Positions 27,457 through 38,645 of a stretch of DNA of 64,000 bases are shown here, piece by piece. The notes under the pieces are model-generated. The model saw only the letters and a list, made by a program, of their open reading frames with translations. It searched no databases and was not told the DNA's origin. The stretch is from Macrostomum hystrix (Eukaryota; Platyhelminthes; Macrostomidae), in contig CATNEN010000007.1 in the NCBI GenBank assembly GCA_950097015.1, forward strand, positions 8,185,001-8,249,000. Reading direction: 5' to 3'. The translations under genes were made by a program, and so were the position numbers. Each line of letters begins with the position of its first letter. The stretch's first letter is position 1.

Positions 27457-29480
27457 TCAATTCTTTGATTTCATTGTCCAAATGACTAGAAAAGCAAGCA
27501 TTGTTCATTAGTTGCATAAATTATGCAGGCCGTGTGTAAAACTACCTGTTTAGTTACCTGAGCTGGTCAGGTAATGCAGTACATTGTGCACAGCAGTCAC
27601 TGAAGCAAGGCATGAATGCATGAGCTGATCTGCACAAAGACAACTAGCTCATTGAGATTGACACACAAAATGAAAGTGAAACCAGTTGATTATTTGTGGT
27701 CAGTTGTTAAATGTCACTGCAGCTCAAATTCTTATATTTGTGTTTAGGAAAATCATTTACTGTCTGTGAGAGATGCCAATCGTGACACTAGCATGGCAAC
27801 TACTGCGGCTCGAACGGCTAGTTGAAGGAAGGTCTATAGGCCTTATCTGTGGGAAAATGACAAAGGAATTGATATTGATATTTGTTCACTGATCTCACAT
27901 GCAGTCTTGTCTGTGTATTTGACATTTGCAAGAATTTTTTATCAAACTATAGCTGGAGGATAACGTTTAGGACCCCTTGTGCGCGGTTGCTAAGATACCG
28001 AAAGTTACTCAACCTGCTCACGAGCTGCTCAAAATCCACAGCGCAATAAATCGTTGGACAGTTTTGTTTGTTCCAATCGGCGCCTCTTGCGGTTAGTTAC
28101 TAACTAGACGGTCATAAATTGCAGCCAAACTCTGTTTCACTAATCCATGCGGCGCATTTGAGGGCAATTAAGTTGTCAATGCTTTTTGAATCGAGATGAA
28201 GGAAGCTGGGTATGACGACTTAGTTGCCAACAAGAATACTTTTTGTTGGTCGTAGAAGAATTTATTGCCGGTAAACAGAACTTGTATAAATTGGCTAATA
28301 AGTCTTTAATTGCTCATGAGAATTTATCCCACATGGTGGGAACAGACTGTCGCCCTAAAAAAGGCAGAGGGATTGTGACGAGTCACTCGATATGGCAAAG
28401 TAATTCAATTGAAACTGTATCGGAATCCCCAGCCAGTGTTGCCATGAGGCAGGCAAACTACAGAATATTCCCAGTGGGTGCCAGCGAAAGAGGCAAGTGT
28501 GAGAATTGTCCCACAATGGGCCCAGACGAAAAGCGAAGTGCGAGAGAGACAGGGAGAGAGGAACGGGAAGGATTGACGCAACGGCGAATGTGCGTTGCGG
28601 GGCCGTTGTTGAGACGGGGCAGACCTGGCTGTGTTTGCCAACTGCTGGGCCAGACAATTTCCTAACACTTGTGAAAACTGCATCAGTTGAGAAAGTGTTC
28701 AAACTCTACAATGCCCCAATTGCGCAATGGCCACACGCCGAGTCAGTCGGGGGTGGGTGCTGGGGGAGATAACCCCGCAGCGGGGATCAGTTGCATGATC
28801 AGGGGATTTGAACCAACGGATAGTGGGCCTTAGGAGCGTAGGGCTAGTGTTGTATATAGGAAACATCATAACATGAAAACAGATTGTTGAAGGATTAGAC
28901 AATGTATTTATGTCCCAATACGAGTCTAGGATTACTGGCCCACCTGTTTGCTGCGTTATTTGCTTGGGGATTAAGGATTTAGTCAGGGATTATTGTCCGT
29001 GACTGGAGTTACTGATAGCGAATGCTCAGCCGAAAATTGTTATCACTTGAAAGCAGACCAGTTTGAATTCGATAATAAATTTAGCAAATCAATTAGAACC
29101 CTTGTAACTGTAGGACTAATTAACCAACTTATTGAATATTTGTGACAACTTTAAACACCACTTCAAACTGACAGGCCTGTCACAGTTACCCATGGTCTGC
29201 AACTATCCACAATTTGAAGTGCCTGAAGTGTCAAAGACCTGTGTTATGATGTCTTGGCATAATATGTTTATTCGAAGCTTGCACTATTTGTGTGTGCATC
29301 ATTAAATAGCAACTAGGAGATGTTTTATATCGCTGGCTTGCAGTTTGTGTCCTTACTAATCACTCACCTATTTCCAAAACCTCTGTTTTCAAATGGTAAT
29401 TACCAATGCAGGAGAGACGCAGATTGAAAGATGTGGAGAGAGGGAGAGTGGAAGGGAAGTGAGACAGAGAAGCAAGTGAA
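27457..29480. other. intergenic sequence
   Basis: Mostly AT-rich single-copy DNA. Apart from the SINE-like stretch near 28700-28865 I see no supported gene. The open frame at 28243-28665 lacks codon bias and any recognisable domain. Confidence 0.35.
28700..28865 (-). mobile_element. possible tRNA-derived SINE
   Basis: On the minus strand a good pol III B box (GGTTCAAATCC) sits at about 28805-28820, with a degenerate A-box-like TAGCCCTACGCTC about 33 bp upstream. It is followed by an inverted repeat (CCCCGCTGCGGGG). The spacing fits a tRNA-derived promoter, but no cloverleaf folds. A second copy is not present in the window, so this rests on motif spacing only. Confidence 0.3.
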
Positions 29481-29936
29481 TAGGTGGGGAGAGAGGTGGG
29501 GAGAGAGGTGGGGAGAGAGGTAGTGAGAAAAGAAGGGGAAAGCTGGCAGAGAGGTAGAGGGAGAAGCAGGGAGAGAGGTAGGGGGAGAGGTAGGGAGAGA
29601 AGCAGGGAGAGAGGTAGGGGGAGAGGTAGGGAGAGAAGCAGGGGAGAAGCAGGGAGAGAGGTAGGGAGAGAAGCAGGGAGAGAGGTAGGGAGAGAAGCAG
29701 GGAGAGAGGTAGGGGGAGAGGTAGGGAGAGAAGCAGGGAGAGAGGTAGGGAGAGAAGCAGGAAGTGAGGTAGGGAGAGAAGCAGGGAGAGAGGTAGGGAG
29801 AGAAGCAGATAGAGAAGCAGGGAGAGAAGCAGGGAGAGAAGCAGGGAGAGAGGTAGGGAGAGAAGCAGGGAGAGCAGCAGGGAGAGAGGTAGGGAGAGAA
29901 GCAGGGAGAGAGGTAGGGAGAGAGCTAGGGAGGGAA
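29481..29936. repeat. 12-bp purine-rich minisatellite
   Basis: About 38 units alternating GGGAGAGAAGCA and GGGAGAGAGGTA. The + strand is almost all purine plus T. Both strands are open in frame (REVG/REAG and SLPL/SLLL), which explains the false frames. Confidence 0.95.
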
Positions 29937-30789
29937 GGAGGTTATGCAGGGACAACTTATTTTGCACAGAGTGAAATTGTTGGTCAGAGATTGAGTTTGG
30001 TATTCGCTTCAGGTCCTTAAAAAGTAAGGAGAATAAAGGTAAGATGGTGGCGGATTGGACTCACTGGAGAATGGAGATTTGAGTTGTGGAGCTCTTTCTA
30101 TTAGACTATGAAATTGAGAAGACCCGTGCAAGAGGCAGACCTGTTAAAAAAGAATAAAGGCCTAATCATTTTTAGGTATGAAAATTGATAATTTCAAGGA
30201 CTGTACAGTTATTGCAAACTTTCATTTTTTATAATGGTTAGTCGAATGAATGAGAATATTTAGAATTGTTTTCCAAAACTGATACCGTTCATATTTTGCC
30301 CTGAGGTGAAGTTATGCAACAGCGCAAGGGTTTTTTATTGAACTGCAACACCAATGGATGCGCGTGGTAAACAATGGCAAAGTGAAAGTTTTAGTCGGGC
30401 CAGTGTGTCGAGTTTTCAATTGAGAAAAGAAATGACGGACAGCTGTCTGGCCCACCCTAGCGCCTTTCGCACCTCCATCGCCTTTGCCACGGTCACAATT
30501 GTTTATTGATTGCATCCTGTTGTTTTCACTCTCTTACCTATGTGTGAAAACGCTTAATACCCAAAAACTTGCCAATCAATCATTTTGAGATCCATGTCTT
30601 CGTATTGGACTGGCTTTAGCATTTTCACAATTTCCTGTTTTTTCACTGCGTGTGACATCACAAAAAAGTTTTGTGCATGATTCTATTGTTGATTTTCTGT
30701 TTGGAACATGCGAATTTCAAGGCAAAGCTGGTCTGTTTGGTCAGTTTGGTGTTTTGATTTTTTGTGCCTCAAGACTGCAAGGGACTGGA
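29937..30789. other. intergenic sequence
   Basis: AT-rich sequence between two arrays; no gene or element recognised. Confidence 0.35.
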
Positions 30790-32120
30790 TTGTCACTCTC
30801 TCCCACTGTCACTCTCTCACACTGTCACTCTCTCCCACTGTCACTCTCTCCCACTGTCACTCTCTCACACTGTCACTCTCTCCCACTGTCACTCTCTCCC
30901 ACTGTCACTCTCTCACACTGTCACTATCTCACACTGTCACTATCTCACACTGTCACTCTCTCACATTGTCACTCTCTCACACTGTCACTCTCTCACATTG
31001 TCACTCTCTCACATTGTCACTCTCTCACATTGTCACTCTCTCACATTTTCACTCTCTTACATTTTCACTCTCTCACACTGTCACTCTCTCCCACTGTCAC
31101 TCTCTCACATTGTCACTCTCTCACATTGTCACTCTCTCACATTGTCACTCTCTCACATTTTCACTCTCTTGCATTTCAGTCTCTCACATTGTCACTCTCT
31201 CACACTGTCACTATCTCAAACTGTCACTCTCTCACACTGTCACTCTCTCCCACTGTCACTCTCTCACATTGTCACTCTCTCACATTGTCACTCTCTCACA
31301 TTGTCACTCTCTCCCACTGTCACTCTCTCACACTGTCACTCTCTCCCACTGTCACTCTCTCACACTGTCACTCTCTCACACTGTCACTATCTCACACTGT
31401 CACTATCTCACACTGTCACTCTCTCACATTGTCACTCTCTCACACTGTCACTCTCTCACATTGTCACTCTCTCACATTGTCACTCTCTCACATTGTCACT
31501 CTCTCACATTTTCACTCTCTTACATTTTCACTCTCTCACACTGTCACTCTCTCACACTGTCACTCTCTCACATTGTCACTCTCTCACATTGTCACTCTCT
31601 CACATTGTCACTCTCTCACATTGTCACTCTCTCACATTTTCACTCTCTTGCATTTCAGTCTCTCACATTGTCACTCTCTCACATTGTCACTCTCTCACAT
31701 TGTCACTCTCTCACATTGTCACTCTCTCACATTGTCACTCTCTCACATTTTCACTCTCTTGCATTTCAGTCTCTCACATTGTCACTCTCTCACACTGTCA
31801 CTATCTCAAACTGTCACTCTCTCACACTGTCACTCTCTCCCACTGTCACTCTCTCACATTGTCACTCTCTCACATTGTCACTCTCTCACATTGTCACTCT
31901 CTCCCACTGTCACTCTCTCACACTGTCACTATCTCACACTGTCACTCTCTCACACTGTCACTCTCTCCCACTGTCACTCTCTCACATTGTCACTCTCTCA
32001 CATTGTCACTCTCTCCCACTGTCACTCTCTCACATTGTCACTCTCTCACACTGTCACTCTCTCCCACTGTCACTCTCTCCCACTGTCACTCTCTCCCACT
32101 GTCACTCTCTCACAATGTCA
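30790..32120. repeat. 16-bp minisatellite, CT-rich on + strand
   Basis: About 83 units of CTCTCACATTGTCACT with variants CACACTG, CCCACTG and CACATTT. It includes a repeated longer block, since a variant carrying TTGCATTTCAG occurs three times (31168, 31648 and 31760). It is stop-free on +, giving cycling HCHSLTLSLSHTVTLS frames that are not genes. Confidence 0.95.
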
Positions 32121-32235
32121 CAAAGTCTCGAATCGACTCGAACTCAGAACTCTCGGTATGGCAGATCGGAAGCGCTCACATCCCGGGTCAAGCTGGGTCA
32201 ACCCGCCGTGTCGCCGAGGTCAGCAATCGGGTCAG
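32120..32235 (-). mobile_element. possible tRNA-derived repeat fragment
   Basis: The minus strand contains GAGTTCGAGTC, a close match to the pol III B box, near 32138-32152, preceded by GAGCGCTTCCGATCTGCCAT, which resembles the end of a tRNA D-arm. No acceptor stem or complete cloverleaf is visible. Confidence 0.2.
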
Positions 32236-32426
32236 TTTATTTCTACTCGTATGTCGAACATTCAGAATCCAACTGGATCAACAGAATGCCAAAAAATGGA
32301 ATCAGTTCCCGGGATTTGGCCGTCCGCCAAGGTCAGGACAATGGGCAAAAAACGGCGCATTAAAAATAGATTTGTTGTTTTAAAAAACACAGAGAATGTT
32401 TTAGTAATGATTCCGTCAGCTGGATG

Positions 32427-32545
32427 AGAATAGGGTCCCACAGCTAGCAGTGTGCAGGAAAGCTCTTTGACTTTTTTCAACTCGCTGCGTAAATAGTGGC
32501 CAGGAGGCGGAGCGATCCCCGGATACGGGCACACTTTCTTCAACT
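32427..32545 (-). CDS. doubtful orphan exon, Cys-containing
   Basis: The minus strand shows a good acceptor (TATTATCTTTCTAG) followed by a phase-0 frame with VCPYPGIAPPPGHYLRSE and a second cysteine (SCTLLAVGP), loosely like half of a sushi/CCP module. No firm donor and no in-phase partner exon was found. It does not splice in phase to the PAN exon at 36316-36560, which ends in its own stop. It may be a pseudo-exon. Confidence 0.2.
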
Positions 32546-33521
32546 AGAAAGATAATAGAAGCAGAGATTTTTTAGACTGCACTAGAAAAGACTCCTCAGT
32601 TTCACAATCACGGTAACGACCCCGCGTTGCGCAAGGGTCCGCTAGGCAGTTGGGGGGGGCCAATTAACTCACCATTAATGCGTTGGTTGTGCAAAAAACA
32701 TTCAACAAAAACAGAGCTTGAAAAAAGCCAGTGCTCGGTTGTTGCTAAGGCAGGCCATTTATCCCCAGATGGGGTGGGATTTAGGATCGCCTTGACGGGG
32801 AGATTTGTTTCACCCAATTTCGACTATTGTTGTCAATGTGGGTTTGGCCAGGTGCCAGTGCCTGCTTGACCTTTGGGATTTCATTTTTGTGGGATTATTT
32901 TTGTTCGATCGATGGACTCAATCATCCACGCCCCGATTCACTGAGCTGCTGCTCAGATCCCAAATCGCTTGTGAAAAATGAGTCTCCCACAAATCTCTGA
33001 CAATAATGATGATGTTCATGACGAAGAAAATGTTGATGTCCATTTTTTAATGGATGCAGAGCTCCCACCATGGATACGGACTGTGTGTGTGTGTGGTGAT
33101 CATTAGCCACAGCATAACGATAGGATCAATTATTTTTCCACGCTTCAGAGGTAGTCTTTGATGCCGAGGCTTAGCCACGCCTACTCAATCAAGTGATGGC
33201 TCACGACTCAATCAAAGGTATTCAGGAGACTTAGCCAGGCTCCTGTGTGTTTGCTAGTTTCTAAGAAAAGGCCTCAATATCTAAGAAAATGATTTCCAGC
33301 GAGGCGTGACAAACCGAGCCAGACCAGGCTTGCTTGGGAATCATGTCGAGAAGTCCTACAAATTGTGGCCCATTAAAACTCCCATATTTTGGGATTCGCT
33401 TTTGCTTTTGAGAGAGAATGAGTTTGCACGTGTCTTGCATTGGATGGGAACTTTTAATAGCTATAATTTCGATTCTGCGACGTGGTCTGACTATGACATA
33501 ATCATGGTGCCAAAGTAACCT
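32546..33521. other. intergenic sequence
   Basis: Single-copy DNA with scattered short open frames but no codon bias or splice structure. There is a short TG run near 33085-33096. Confidence 0.35.
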
Positions 33522-35694
33522 CAGAGTGAAATAGTGTGGGAGTGAAGCAGTATGGGAGTGAAACAGTGTGGGAGTGAAATAGTGTGGGAGTGAAACAGTG
33601 TGGGAGTGAAATAGTGTGGGAGTGAAACAGTGTGGGAGTGAAATAGTGTGGGAGTGAAACAGTGTGGGAGTGAAACAGTGTGGGAGTGAAACAGTGTGGG
33701 AGTGAAATAGTGTGGGAGTGAAACAGTGTGGGAGTGAAACAGTGTGGGAGTGAAATAGTTGGGAGTGAAATAGTGTGGGAGTGAAACAGTGTGGGAGTGA
33801 AATAGTGTGGGAGTGAAACAGTGTGGGAGTGAAATAGTGTGGGAGTGAAACAGTGTGGGAGTGAAACAGTGTGGGAGTGAAACAGTGTGGGAGTGAAATA
33901 GTGTGGGAGTGAAATAGTGAGGGAGTGAAATAGTGTGGGAGTGAAATAGTGAGGGAGTGAAATAGTGAGGGAGTGAAATAGTTGGGAGTGAAACAGTTGG
34001 GAGTGAAATAGTTGGGAGTGAAACAGTATGGGAGTGAAATAGTGTGGGAGTGAAATAGTGTGGGAGTGAAATAGTGTGGGAGTGAAATAGTGTGGGAGTG
34101 AAACAGTGTGGGAGTGAAATAGTGAGGGAGTGAAATAGTTGGGAGTGAAACAGTTGGGAGTGAAATAGTTGGGAGTGAAACAGTATGGGAGTGAAATAGT
34201 GTGGGAGTGAAATAGTGTGGGAGTGAAATAGTGTGGGAGTGAAATAGTGAGGGAGTGAAATAGTTGGGAGTGAAACAGTGTGGGAGTGAAATAGTTGGGA
34301 GTGAAACAGTTGGGAGTGAAATAGTTGGGAGTGAAACAGTGTGGGAGTGAAATAGTTGGGAGTGAAACAGTTGGGAGTGAAATAGTGTGGGAGTGAAATA
34401 GTGAGGGAGTGAAATAGTTGGGAGTGAAACAGTTGGGAGTGAAATAGTGTGGGAGTGAAATAGTGAGGGAGTGAAATAGTGTGGGAGTGAAATAGTGAGG
34501 GAGTGAAATAGTGAGGGAGTGAAACAGTTGGGAGTGAAATAGTTGGGAGTGAAACAGTATGGGAGTGAAATAGTGTGGGAGTGAAATAGTGTGGGAGTGA
34601 AACAGTGTGGGAGTGAAATAGTGAGGGAGTGAAATAGTTGGGAGTGAAACAGTTGGGAGTGAAATAGTTGGGAGTGAAACAGTATGGGAGTGAAATAGTG
34701 TGGGAGTGAAATAGTGTGGGAGTGAAATAGTGTGGGAGTGAAATAGTGAGGGAGTGAAATAGTTGGGAGTGAAACAGTGTGGGAGTGAAATAGTTGGGAG
34801 TGAAACAGTATGGGAGTGAAATAGTTGGGAGTGAAACAGTGTGGGAGTGAAATAGTTGGGAGTGAAACAGTTGGGAGTGAAATAGTGTGGGAGTGAAATA
34901 GTGAGGGAGTGAAATAGTTGGGAGTGAAAAAGTTGGGAGTGAAATAGTGTGGGAGTGAAACAGTGTGGGAGTGAAACAGTGTGGGAGTGAAATAGTTGGG
35001 AGTGAAATAGTGTGGGAGTGAAACAGTGTGGGAGTGAAATAGTGTGGGAGTGAAACAGTGTGGGAGTGAAATAGTTGGGAGTGAAACAGTTGGGAGTGAA
35101 ACAGTATAGGAGTGAAATAGTGTGGGAGTGAAATAATGTGGGAGTGAATCAGTTGGGAGTGAAATAGTGAGGGAGTGAAATTGTGTGGGAGAGAAACAGT
35201 GTGGGAGTGAAATAGTGTGGGAGTGAAATTGTGTGGGAGTGAAACAGTTATGAGTGAAATAGTGTGGGAGTGAAATATTGTGGGAGTGAAATATTGTGGG
35301 AGTGAAATTGTGTGGGAGTGAAATAGTGTGGGAGTGAAATAGTGTGGGAGTGAAACAGTTGGGAGTGAAACAGTAGGGAGTGAAACAGTGTGGGAGTGAA
35401 ACAGTGTGGGAGTGAAATAGTGTGGGAGTGAAATAGTGTGGGAGTGAAATAGTGAGGGAGTGAATCAGTTGGGAGTGAAACAGTGTGGGAGTGAAATTGT
35501 GAGGGAGTGAATTAGTTGGGATGAAATAGTGAGGGAGTGAAATAGTTGGGAGTGAAATTGTGTGGGAGTGAAACAGTGTGGGAGTGAAACAGTTGGGAGT
35601 GAAATAGTTGGGAGTGAAATAGTGTGGGAGTGAAACAGTTGGGAGTGAAATAGTGTGGGAGTGAAACAGTGTGGGAGTGAAATAGTGTGGGAGT
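33522..35694. repeat. 15/16-bp minisatellite, C-poor on + strand
   Basis: About 137 units of GGGAGTGAAATAGTGT, mixed with 15-bp forms (GGGAGTGAAACAGTT). AAATAG and AAACAG units alternate in recurring blocks of several hundred bp. C occurs on the + strand almost only in the AAACAG variant. Frequent TGA and TAG make it closed in all + frames. Confidence 0.95.
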
Positions 35695-35810
35695 AAAAAT
35701 ATTTCGGAGTGGGCAGTTAAATTTGACTGAAACGTTTCGAAAGTTTTTACCCTCTTAAAATGTTCGATTGAATACTTATGAAATAATGAGTGTTTATAAA
35801 TGTTACTTAA

Positions 35811-35816
35811 TTTATT
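35811..35816 (-). terminator. polyadenylation signal of the WSC-PAN gene
   Basis: AATAAA on the minus strand (TTTATT on +), about 500 bp downstream of the TGA at 36316. It would place the 15-bp array inside the 3' UTR. This is the nearest good signal, but the distance leaves some doubt. Confidence 0.4.
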
Positions 35817-36033
35817 ACACTCTTAATACACTACATATTGATATATTTCATTAAACTTTTCCGAAGCAATATTACGGCAGGTGTTATATCATTATTTAGT
35901 TTCATTCGATTCATTAAAATCGTTACTAGATATTAAAACAATATATATTTATATATCAGTAACAAAGCGTGTCAGATAAATGAGTAAAAGTATCGAGCGT
36001 CGCCACATATCGATGCAATTGTGTCTTTTACAA

Positions 36034-36304
36034 TCAGGTACTCAGTATTCAGGTACTCAGTATTCAGGTACTCAGTATTCAGGTACTCAGTATTCAGGTA
36101 CTCAGTATTCAGGTACTCAGTATTCAGGTACTCAGTATTCAGGTACTCAGTATTCAGGTACTCAGTATTCAGGTACTCAGTATTCAGGTACTCAGTATTC
36201 AGGTACTCAGTATTCAGGTACTCAGTATTCAGGTACTCAGTATTCAGGTACTCAGTATTCAGGTACTCAGTATTCAGGTACTCAGTATTCAGGTACTCAG
36301 TTTT
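36034..36304. repeat. 15-bp minisatellite (TCAGGTACTCAGTAT)n
   Basis: Eighteen essentially perfect units. It begins 12 bp beyond the stop codon of the WSC-PAN gene, so it is probably in that gene's 3' UTR. All three + frames and one minus frame are open (SGTQY, VFRYS, NTEYL), a property of the unit and not evidence of coding. Confidence 0.95.
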
Positions 36305-36315
36305 CAGCCGCAGCC

Positions 36316-36560
36316 TCATTGTCGCCTGAAGTACTCGAAGCTGTCATCAAGGCCGCTGAGGCTGGCAGGCAAGAATTCGAACCTGAGCAGGTGGCAGAGC
36401 CGCCGCCGGCCTGAGAAGAGCACAGCCTGGCAGTCGTCCAGTCTGGCCTCACAAAGAGCCGCGCACTCGAGTTTTGTGTGAGCTGAGCTGTTCCAGAATG
36501 TGAGCCGCGAGGACTGCACCGTCTGGGAGGGCACCGGTTGCTGCAGCATCGAGTTGCGCC
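36316..36560 (-). CDS. terminal exon of the WSC-PAN gene: PAN/apple-like domain
   Basis: The acceptor is CTGAACCTTCCAG ending at 36561. The first two bases complete an AGG codon with the single base left by the WSC exon at 63644. The frame reads NSMLQQPVPSQTVQSSRLTF and onward, with four cysteines in a PAN/apple-like spacing (LECAALCEAR, DDCQAV, RLCHLL), and ends FEYFRRQ with TGA at 36316-36318. Two potential N-glycosylation or Ser/Thr-rich stretches occur before the first cysteine. PAN modules bind protein or sugar partners in secreted proteins. The domain call rests on cysteine pattern and length and is reasonable but not certain. The exon is GC-rich, unlike the flanking arrays. Confidence 0.7.
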
Positions 36561-36574
36561 CTGGAAGGTTCAGG

Positions 36575-38212
36575 CTTTCCACACTGAAATCTAGTTACTT
36601 TCCACCCTGAAATCTAGTTACTTTCCACCCTGAAATCTAGTTACTTTCCACCCTGAAATCTAGTTACTTTCCACCCTGAAATCTAGTTACTTTCCACCCT
36701 GAAATCTAGTTACTTTCCACACTGAAATCTAGTTACTTTCCACCCTGAAATCTAGTTACTTTCCACCCTGAAATCTAGTTACTTTCCACCCTGAAATCTA
36801 GTTACTTTCCACACTGAAATCTAGCTACTTTCCACCCTGAAATCTAGTTACTTTCCACCCTGAAATCTAGTTACTTTCCACCCTGAAATCTAGTTACTTT
36901 CCACCCTGAAGTCTAGTTACTTTCCACACTGAAATCTAGTTACTTTCCACCCTGAAATCTAGTTACTTTCCACCCTGAAATCTAGCTTCTTTCCACCCTG
37001 AAATCGAGTTACTTTCCACCCTGAAATCTAGCTTCTTTCCACCCTGAAATTTAACCACTTTCCACCCTGAAATCTAGTCCCTTTCCACCCTGAAATCTTG
37101 CTACTTTCCACCCTGAAATCTAGTCCCTTTCCACCCTGAAATCTAGCTACTTTCCACCCTGAAATCTAGTTACTTTCCACCCTGAAATCTAGTTACTTTC
37201 CACCCTGAAATCTAGCTACTTTCCACCCTGAAATCTAGTTACTTTCCACCCTGAAATCTAGTCCCTTTCCACCCTGAAATCTAGTTACTTTCCACCCTGA
37301 AATCTAGTTACTTTCCACCCTGAAATCTAGCTACTTTCCACCCTGAAATCTAGTTACTTTCCTCCCTGAAATCTAGTCCCTTTCCACACTGAAATCTAGC
37401 TACTTTCCACCCTGAAATCTAGTTACTTTCCACCCTGAAATCTAGCTACTTTCCACCCTGAAATCTAGTTACTTTCCACCCTGAAATCTAGTTACTTTCC
37501 ACCCTGAAATCTAGCTTCTTTCCACCCTGAAATCTAGCTACTTTCCACCCTGAAATCTAGTTACTTTCCACCCTGAAATCTAGTTACTTTCCACCCTGAA
37601 ATCTAGTTACTTTCCACCCTGAAGTCTAGTTACTTTCCACACTGAAATCTAGTTACTTTCCACCCTGAAATCTAGTCCCTTTCCACCCTGAAATCTAGCT
37701 TCTTTCCACCCTGAAATCGAGTTACTTTCCACCCTGAAATCTAGCTTCTTTCCACCCTGAAATTTAACCACTTTCCACCCTGAAATCTAGTCCCTTTCCA
37801 CCCTGAAATCTTGCTACTTTCCACCCTGAAATCTAGTCCCTTTCCACCCTGAAATCTAGCTACTTTCCACCCTGAAATCTAGTCCCTTTCCACCCTGAAA
37901 TCTAGTTACTTTCCACCCTGAAATCTAGTTACTTTCCACCCTGAAATCTAGCTACTTTCCACCCTGAAATATAGTTACTTTCCTCCCTGAAATCTAGTCC
38001 CTTTCCACACTGAAATCTAGCTACTTTCCACCCTGAAATCTAGTTACTTTCCACCCTGAAATCTAGCTACTTTCCACCCTGAAATCTAGTTACTTTCCAC
38101 CCTGAAATCTAGTTACTTTCCACCCTGAAATCTAGCTTCTTTCCACCCTGAAATCTAGTTACTTTCTACCCTGAAATCTAGTTACTTTCCACCCTGAAAT
38201 CTAGCTTCTATC
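36575..38212. repeat. giant intronic 23-bp satellite, left part
   Basis: About 71 units with core GAAATCTAGTTACTTTCC. Variants carry AGCTACT, AGTCCCT, AGCTTCT, TTAACCACT or ACACTG. It starts only 14 bp inside the intron from the acceptor side and is interrupted at 38212 by the Gypsy element; the same array resumes at 42947. Confidence 0.97.
38208..38212. repeat. target-site duplication CTATC (left)
   Basis: CTATC immediately before the LTR at 38213 is repeated at 42947-42951 right after the other LTR. Five bp is the usual size for Ty3/Gypsy insertions. Removing the element restores a normal satellite unit (CTTCTATCCACC). Confidence 0.9.
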
Positions 38213-38421
38213 TGTAGAGTCTTTGATTTGTGGTCGAAAATATGCTCAACTGAGCGCTGCCCCGCGGGCGACAATATATATTTAATGGATCGATAATTGG
38301 GGTGGGGGTACGACAGGTGAGAGTTGAAAGTGCTGAGTGCGCGCACAAGACGTAAGAGGTATTGATTGGCTGGAGCAAGCTGACGCAATGCGGGGCGAAG
38401 TACAAGTACGCAAGTCTTACA
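38213..38421 (-). repeat. 3' LTR of the Gypsy element
   Basis: 209 bp, the same sequence as the copy at 42738-42946. On the minus strand it runs TGTAAGACTTGCG to GACTCTACA and contains an AT-rich TATA-like stretch (TTAAATATATATTG). Confidence 0.93.
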
Positions 38422-38433
38422 TCCTTCCCAAAA
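38422..38433 (-). other. polypurine tract of the Gypsy element
   Basis: On the minus strand TTTTGGGAAGGA directly abuts the 3' LTR, the expected place for the plus-strand primer of reverse transcription. Confidence 0.65.
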
Positions 38434-38645
38434 TGAAATTAAAATAGGAGATTAACACGAGCAGGGTGGCCACAAAGACGAAATTAGAATAAGGTAAAAC
38501 AGGCGCTCCCACCCCCCAACAAGGAATAAAAGTGAGTATTAAATTGTTGACATGGCAAATGAATGACAAGTATTGTTAACGATGATGCGAAAGTAGTGAT
38601 TAGAACGGCATATTGAGTACCGTTCTTTTGAGTACCGCAAAAGAG

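Noticed and set aside
28243-28665. 140-codon + frame in the 28-kb spacer
   Set aside because: AT-rich, no codon bias, no splice partners and no family resemblance.
30652-32427. HCHSLTLSLSHTVTLS frames of more than 500 codons
   Set aside because: Frame-cycling product of a 16-bp repeat; the unique tails have no codon bias.
36021-36414. SGTQY and VFRYS repeat peptides
   Set aside because: A perfect 15-bp repeat open in every + frame. The real coding sequence here is the PAN exon on the minus strand.
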